9,492 nucleotides of DNA. Source: LGRD01 sp031378125. Lineage in GTDB: Bacteria; Pseudomonadota; Gammaproteobacteria; Burkholderiales; Burkholderiaceae_C. The notes under the pieces are model-generated. The model saw nothing but the letters and a program-made list of their open reading frames with translations. It was not told where the DNA came from and made no database searches. Positions 6,560-9,492 of this stretch are shown here, piece by piece; the stretch's first letter is position 1, and every line of letters starts with the position of its first letter. The DNA lies in contig JANNDW010000436.1 of assembly GCA_031378125.1 (NCBI GenBank), forward strand, positions 1-9,492, given 5' to 3'. Position numbers and translations under genes: made by a program.

Positions 6560-6814
6560 GTGGAGCTGGCCGCGGTTCTCACGCACGCCGAGGAAGGGGG
6601 GTTCGTCGCCTTGAACCCGGAGACCGGCACCACTACCCAAGGCGAAACTGTCGAAGAGGCAGTAGCCAATCTCCGCGAGGCAACCGCCTTGTATCTGTCG
6701 GAGTTTTCGTTGCCGGCAACGGGGCATCCGGTAGTCACCATGTTTACCATCCCAGAGCCGGTGCATGCCTCAGCTCCCCCGTGTTTCGGGGGCAGAGATC
6801 GTCGGCGCCTTTGA
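6560..6814 (+). CDS. hicB: HicB-type antitoxin
   Basis: An 84-aa protein starting with GTG at 6560 (VELAAVLTHAEEGGFVALNP). The small partial RNase H-like fold of HicB is recognisable: ETGTTTQGETVEEAVANLRE at 21-40, then ATALYLSEFSLP and HPVVTMFTIPE. It binds and neutralises the HicA mRNA interferase. It is a short HicB with no room for a C-terminal HTH or ribbon-helix-helix domain, so autoregulation by direct DNA binding is not evident. The last 50 bp overlap the hicA coding region, so the two are translationally coupled. The open frame extends upstream through the attC to 5981, but homology begins only at the GTG. Confidence 0.9.
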   Translation: MELAAVLTHAEEGGFVALNPETGTTTQGETVEEAVANLREATALYLSEFSLPATGHPVVTMFTIPEPVHASAPPCFGGRDRRRL

Positions 6815-6986
6815 ACGCCTTGGGTTCGTGAAACTCAGGCAAGGCGGTAGCCACGTCATCATGCGTCACGAGTTAAGGGGTTGCGTTGTCCCAATGCACG
6901 TGGAGGTGAAGGTAGGCACTCTGGCAGGCGTGCTTCGCCAAGCAGAGGTTTCGCCGGAAGTGTTCACAAGCGCTCTGCGGGGGTGA
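6765..6986 (+). CDS. hicA: HicA-type mRNA interferase toxin
   Basis: A 73-aa protein with a double-stranded RNA-binding-like fold. MPQLPRVSGAEIVGAFERLG at the N-terminus is followed by QGGSHVIMRH with the catalytic histidine of the G-S-H motif at residue 30, then VVPMHVEVKVGTLAGVLRQA and a short terminal helix. All key parts are intact and the length is typical, so the toxin is probably active when free. It cleaves mRNA and slows translation; the HicB encoded just upstream inhibits it. Order hicB then hicA with overlap is a common variant. The stop at 6984-6986 is followed directly by the attC. Confidence 0.95.
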   Translation: MPQLPRVSGAEIVGAFERLGFVKLRQGGSHVIMRHELRGCVVPMHVEVKVGTLAGVLRQAEVSPEVFTSALRG

Positions 6987-6987
6987 T

Positions 6988-7088
6988 GCCCAACCCTGTA
7001 GAGGGGCTCCCACCGGCTGGCCACGCTACGTTCGCGGTTCATTTTCCGCTCCGCGTCGCCAGCCGGTTCCGGCCGCTCATGTCAAACG
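6988..7088 (+). other. attC recombination site 2 (end of hicBA cassette)
   Basis: The left core GCCCAAC (6988-6994) fits RYYYAAC perfectly. The arms contain ACCGGCTGGC (7011-7020 plus flanks) and its exact inverse GCCAGCCGGT (7038-7047), extended inward by further pairing (ACGC with GCGT, GCGG with CCGC). The right side reads GTCAAACG at 7081-7088, like the TCAAACG preceding the core of attC 1. The next bases are ATGCGC instead of TTRRRY, so the outer half of the core site is missing or changed. Length about 101 bp, within the normal range. Confidence 0.75.
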
Positions 7089-7134
7089 ATGCGCGGACCG
7101 ATGCGCGAACGGCGAGGGACTTGTTCAGCGTTGC

Positions 7135-7785
7135 CTAGCCAAGCGCCGCCGGACCGAGCGAGCGCAAGCCGGTGCTGCCCAGCGCCTGCAACGCGGCGTC
7201 GACCGCCGCCGCGGGGGTGCTGCCGGTTCGCTGCCAGGCGGTGGCCAGCGCCTGCAGGACCAGACGCGCGCTGCGCGACAAGGTGCCGTCGAGCGGGTCT
7301 TCGGCCAGCGCGCGCAGCCGCGCGCTGTAGAGCGAGCGCGCGTTGTCTGACTGCGACACTAGGCGCAGTAGCGCGAGCAGCGCGCGGTCGAAGCTGGCGG
7401 CGCTGGGCGCGTTCACGCCGTTCGGCTCGGCATACCAGGCGCACAAGTACTCCACCGGGCCGAGCGCGGCGCCCAGGGCCTGCTGCGGGCGTTGGCTCGC
7501 GCCCCAAGCGGCGCGCCGGCCGGCGGGCAGGCGGCCGCTGCGCAAAGCATCCACCAGCGCGTCGGCCACGGCCGCCTGCGCCGCCGGTGTGCCGCGTTCG
7601 CCCACCACGCACAACACGCTGAGGAAGGCCGGGTAGAGCTGGTCGCCGAGGGTGAGGCACAGCCGCTCGAGCAGGTCCACGCGATAAGCGGCGTCTGGCG
7701 CGTGGGCACACCCGTCCACCAGCAACTGGGCCGCGGCGGCCCAGTTGGGCGCCGCCTTCAGCACGGGGCCGGCCGGCGCGTCCAT
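7135..7785 (-). CDS. Hypothetical protein, 216 aa, mostly helical
   Basis: I start at the ATG at 7785-7783 (MDAPAGPVLKAAPNWAAAAQ), because the upstream part of the open frame is the shadow of the neighbouring small gene. The protein is rich in Ala and Leu with repeated amphipathic helical stretches such as YRVDLLERLCLTLGDQLYPA and FDRALLALLRLVSQSDNARS. That could indicate a HEAT/ARM-like or other all-alpha fold, but no family is recognised. No signal peptide or TM helix is visible. It begins 4 nt after the stop of the 72-aa gene and ends 46 bp from the cassette island, so it is the last gene of the three-gene unit. Confidence 0.72.
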   Translation of the reverse strand: MDAPAGPVLKAAPNWAAAAQLLVDGCAHAPDAAYRVDLLERLCLTLGDQLYPAFLSVLCVVGERGTPAAQAAVADALVDALRSGRLPAGRRAAWGASQRPQQALGAALGPVEYLCAWYAEPNGVNAPSAASFDRALLALLRLVSQSDNARSLYSARLRALAEDPLDGTLSRSARLVLQALATAWQRTGSTPAAAVDAALQALGSTGLRSLGPAALG

Positions 7786-7789
7786 CGCG

Positions 7790-8008
7790 CTAGCGCAGGT
7801 TGGGCTCCAACAGCGCGGCCCTGAAGTCCTGCTCGATGGCGTCGATGTTGCGCGGCTGCGTATCGCTGCCCACGTGCAGCGGGCCAAAGCGGCTGTCGGC
7901 GCCGGCGTCCAGCCAGCTGGCGGCGGGCGGCGTGTCGCGCACCGCGACCGGGCTGCGCAGCGACAGCTCGGCACCGAACAGCGGCGGATAAGAGGGCAAG
8001 GTGTTCAT
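7790..8008 (-). CDS. Hypothetical protein, 72 aa
   Basis: The small open frame from the ATG at 8008-8006 begins MNTLPSYPPLFGAELSLRSP and ends IDAIEQDFRAALLEPNLR. It lies 15 bp after the stop of the DUF1521-like gene and 4 bp before the 216-aa gene, all on the minus strand. That spacing is the main support for it being real, together with a non-random composition (many Pro in the first half, then an acidic amphipathic segment). No family is recognised and no convincing Shine-Dalgarno is seen. It could be a chaperone or partner of one of its neighbours, which is a guess. Confidence 0.6.
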   Translation of the reverse strand: MNTLPSYPPLFGAELSLRSPVAVRDTPPAASWLDAGADSRFGPLHVGSDTQPRNIDAIEQDFRAALLEPNLR

Positions 8009-8023
8009 GGTGATAACCAGAGC

Positions 8024-8917
8024 CTAGCGCCTGCAAGCGTGCGGTGCCCAGCCGGGCGCACCCCAGCTGGGGTGAACCCCAGCTCGCCGCGCGAACCAGG
8101 CCACGCCCTCGTCCACGCGCGCCAGCCGCAGCGCACAGGGCGAGCGTTCGCCGGCTTCTTCGCTGCGGCGGGGTGGGGGTTCGCGGTTGCAGTCGAGCTC
8201 GTTGATGTTGTGCTGCAACAGCGGAATGCGGTAGGCGCCGACAAACGTGACCGCCAGCAGACTGGACGTCGACAGCAGCGCCTTGCCACGCTCACCGGCC
8301 AATGGGCCGAGCCGGGCCAGGTCGGTCGCGTCGATGTAGGCCCGGTCGACCTGCTGCCACGGGCCGCCTGCTTCGTTGCCGATGAAGCCGGCGCCGGCGG
8401 CGTTCTCGAAGAGCGTGTTGCCGTCGCCGACCACGGCGTCGAGCAGCCAGCCGTAGCGCTCGGTCTCGACGAAACGCAGGCCATGAGCGCTGTTGCCGTC
8501 CATGCCGCCCATGCCGCCCATGCCGAGCACCTCGACACCGTAGTCGTGGTTGCTGATCGTGACTTTCGACGAGATCGTCACCAGCGGGTCGTCGGCCCAG
8601 GGCGAGGTGGTGATCGTGAGCTTGGTGCCGTCTTCGAGCTGCAGCGTCGTCGTGCCCCAGAAATCAAACGGCGCCGAGCCGTCCATTGCGAACATCGGCG
8701 GGTTCCAGGCCAGGTACTGCTCGGTGGTAGCGTGGTTCAAGATGTGCACCGTGGCGTCGCCGCCCACCGTGATGCGGTAGCCGTTGTTCTGGAAGCGGAC
8801 CAGGCCGTCCAGCATGTCGGTGCGCGCGCCGCTCGGGTTGGACGCCAGCATGCCGAGCGCTGAAAACACCGGATCGAACGGCAGGGGGAGGGGGGTGAAT
8901 GCGCTGTTTGTGATCAT
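8024..8917 (-). CDS. DUF1521-domain-like protein (NopE/MIIA-related), probable non-cleaving variant
   Basis: A 297-aa protein. The start at ATG 8917-8915 is supported by GGAGG at 8926-8922. The DUF1521-like core runs from about residue 44 to 200: NNGYRITVGGDATVHILN at 44-61, DGSAPFDFWGTTTLQLEDGT at 79-98, VTISSKVTISNHDYGVEVLG, RYGWLLDAVVGDGNTLFEN at 154-172, and DRAYIDATDL. This domain is known from rhizobial type III effectors NopE1/NopE2, where it cleaves itself upon metal binding at GD-PHVD. Here the aligned place reads WNPPMF (71-76), so the Asp-Pro bond and His are absent. A Gly/Met insert GMGGMGGMDG is at 132-141. The Arg/Pro-rich tail after residue 245 is partly encoded by a repeat element. 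No signal peptide or type III signal can be asserted. Assignment is from memory of the family. Confidence 0.72.
   Translation of the reverse strand: MITNSAFTPLPLPFDPVFSALGMLASNPSGARTDMLDGLVRFQNNGYRITVGGDATVHILNHATTEQYLAWNPPMFAMDGSAPFDFWGTTTLQLEDGTKLTITTSPWADDPLVTISSKVTISNHDYGVEVLGMGGMGGMDGNSAHGLRFVETERYGWLLDAVVGDGNTLFENAAGAGFIGNEAGGPWQQVDRAYIDATDLARLGPLAGERGKALLSTSSLLAVTFVGAYRIPLLQHNINELDCNREPPPRRSEEAGERSPCALRLARVDEGVAWFARRAGVHPSWGAPGWAPHACRR
8044..8072. repeat. Palindrome-rich direct repeat, copy A
   Basis: GTGCCCAGCCGGG followed 4 nt later by CCCCAGCTGGGG; the inner part is a perfect 16-bp palindrome CACCCCAGCTGGGGTG at 8059-8074. It lies inside the 3' end of the DUF1521-like gene. It matches copy B in order and orientation. 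Confidence 0.75.
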
Positions 8918-8921
8918 GCGG

Positions 8922-8926
8922 CCTCC
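8922..8926 (-). promoter_or_regulatory. Ribosome binding site of the DUF1521-like gene
   Basis: GGAGG on the minus strand, 4 nt before the ATG at 8917. The spacing is short but it is the only strong Shine-Dalgarno nearby, and it argues against the longer open frame that starts at 9034 and crosses repeat copy B. Confidence 0.65.
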
Positions 8927-8967
8927 GTTGATGCGCCGGATGTGACTAAACCATGACAGCGGCCCCT

Positions 8968-8997
8968 GTGCCCAGCTGGGATGGGCCCCAGCTGGGG
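8968..8997. repeat. Palindrome-rich direct repeat, copy B
   Basis: GTGCCCAGCTGGG, 5 nt, then CCCCAGCTGGGG, within the perfect 14-bp palindrome GCCCCAGCTGGGGC (8985-8998). It lies in the 113-bp gap between the DUF2846 lipoprotein stop and the DUF1521-like start. The hairpin potential could attenuate read-through from the lipoprotein gene, but there is no T-tract. Confidence 0.75.
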
Positions 8998-9030
8998 CTG
9001 ACCCGAGCCCGCTCAAACCATCCGCCCGGC

Positions 9031-9492
9031 TCACTTTTCGGTCTTGACAATCGTGCCCAGCGTCAGCTTCTTGACATGGTATTTGCCTGGAACCTCTTCC
9101 AGCTTGAGCAGGCTGTTGCGCGCCATGATGATGCCCATGCCGAGCTGTTGCTCAATGAAGATGACATCGCCGGCCTTCACCGACACCAGGGTCTCGGCCC
9201 AGTTTTCGGCCTTCGAGTAAATCTTGTGGTCGCCCGGCGGCACGCTGAAGTAGATGTACTGGCTGGCCCGCGTGTAGCCCATCTCGGAATTGGCTTCCTG
9301 GTCGTTCAGGAACACGTTGAAGCGAACCAGGCCGCCCATGCCCGAAGGCCGAACCACATAGACCATCGCCTTGCCGGTTTCGGGCAGCTTGGGCAGTTGG
9401 AATGAGGCGACCTCGGCCTTCATCGCTTCGGGCGACGGCAGGCTGGCGCAGCCGGTCATGACCAGCAGCGCGAGCGTTGCGGCGAAGGCAGC
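9031..9492 (-). CDS. DUF2846 domain lipoprotein (5' end beyond the window)
   Basis: The frame is open to the right edge. Its first visible residues AAFAATLALLVMTGCASLPS are the hydrophobic core of a signal peptide ending in a lipobox-like MTGC, so the ATG at 9459 is internal and the true start is outside. After the lipidated Cys come a linker and a beta-rich domain with GKAMVYVVRPSGMGGLVRFN, QYIYFSVPPGDHKIYSKAEN and VKAGDVIFIEQQLGMGIIMA, matching DUF2846 lipoproteins anchored in the envelope, of unknown function. There is no Asp after the Cys, so outer-membrane sorting is expected. Possible Met at the -3 position of the lipobox is slightly unusual. Confidence 0.82.
   Translation of the reverse strand, partial: AAFAATLALLVMTGCASLPSPEAMKAEVASFQLPKLPETGKAMVYVVRPSGMGGLVRFNVFLNDQEANSEMGYTRASQYIYFSVPPGDHKIYSKAENWAETLVSVKAGDVIFIEQQLGMGIIMARNSLLKLEEVPGKYHVKKLTLGTIVKTEK

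Larger units (their letters stand above)
5314..7088 (+). mobile_element. Integron gene-cassette island without a visible integrase (CALIN-like)
   Basis: A block of plus-strand genes lies between two minus-strand blocks. It has visibly lower GC and different codon use, short closely packed genes, and two attC-like recombination sites (6440-6506 and 6988-7088) placed after genes, as expected for integron cassettes. The left limit is inferred from the truncated TPR gene at the reductase start; no core site is seen there. No tyrosine recombinase gene of the IntI type is in the window, so this is either the tail of a chromosomal array whose integrase lies elsewhere or an orphan cluster. Confidence 0.78.
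6501..7088 (+). mobile_element. hicBA toxin-antitoxin gene cassette
   Basis: The unit runs from TTGGGC, just after the expected cut in attC 1, to AACG at the end of attC 2, about 588 bp. It contains hicB and hicA in the plus direction, followed within 1 nt of the hicA stop by the attC. The 59-bp leader before hicB has no strong promoter I could find. Toxin-antitoxin cassettes with their own expression are a known component of large chromosomal integrons, where they are thought to stabilise the array. Confidence 0.82.

Noticed and set aside
7108..7134. A possible extra core site, GCGTTGCCTAG, just past the second attC
   Set aside because: GTTGCCT does not fit GTTRRRY and there is no matching inverted arm.
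7745..8863. A 372-codon plus-strand open frame opposite the DUF1521-like unit
   Set aside because: No recognisable domain, composition of an antisense shadow, and it spans three well-packed minus-strand genes.
8968..8998. Rho-independent terminator after the lipoprotein gene
   Set aside because: The palindromes could form stems but no run of T follows on the minus strand, and the same element occurs inside a coding region.
8918..9034. N-terminal extension of the DUF1521-like gene to an ATG at 9034
   Set aside because: It crosses repeat copy B, overlaps the stop of the lipoprotein gene, and a strong GGAGG precedes the internal ATG at 8917.

Overview
The window is high-GC bacterial DNA with strongly GC-ended codons in its core genes. 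The gene families (DHA2 drug exporter, PhnB-like/DUF1801/YjbR small proteins, GST beside a saccharopine-dehydrogenase-like reductase, DUF2846 lipoprotein) suggest a betaproteobacterium, probably Burkholderiales/Comamonadaceae-like. That placement is inference. No rRNA, tRNA, CRISPR array, transposase or integron integrase was seen.

Layout. (1) 1-2803, minus: a tightly packed operon, PhnB-like VOC protein > DUF1801 protein > 14-TM MFS exporter > MmcQ/YjbR protein (runs off the left edge). Neighbours overlap by 4 to 11 bp or are 6 bp apart. (2) 2820-3340, minus: a graveyard of three coding fragments in different frames: the N-terminus of a prolyl oligopeptidase, an unrecognised piece, and the C-terminus of a second VOC protein. 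(3) 3423-5313, minus: a two-gene unit, saccharopine-dehydrogenase-like reductase then glutathione S-transferase. (4) 5314-7088, plus: a lower-GC island of integron gene cassettes without an integrase in view. It holds a truncated and frameshifted TPR gene, a broken HNH/zinc-ribbon/membrane protein gene, an attC site (6440-6506), an intact hicB-hicA toxin-antitoxin cassette, and a second, longer attC (6988-7088) whose outer core site is lost. (5) 7135-8917, minus: a three-gene unit, DUF1521-like protein > 72-aa protein > 216-aa protein. The DUF1521-like gene is flanked by two direct copies of a palindrome-rich repeat. (6) 9031 to the right edge, minus: a DUF2846 lipoprotein, cut at its 5' end by the window edge.

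The most notable discovery is the cassette island. The hicBA cassette can be delimited to the base on its left (G|TTGGGC at 6500/6501) and closely on its right (AACG at 7088). The cassette before it encoded an HNH nuclease-like domain, a four-cysteine zinc ribbon and two membrane helices, now disrupted by one inserted base and one nonsense codon. A toxin-antitoxin pair that is intact among decayed cassettes fits the known role of such modules in stabilising cassette arrays. The second point of interest is the DUF1521-like locus, which appears to have lost the self-cleavage motif of that family and sits between repeats that also encode its C-terminal tail.
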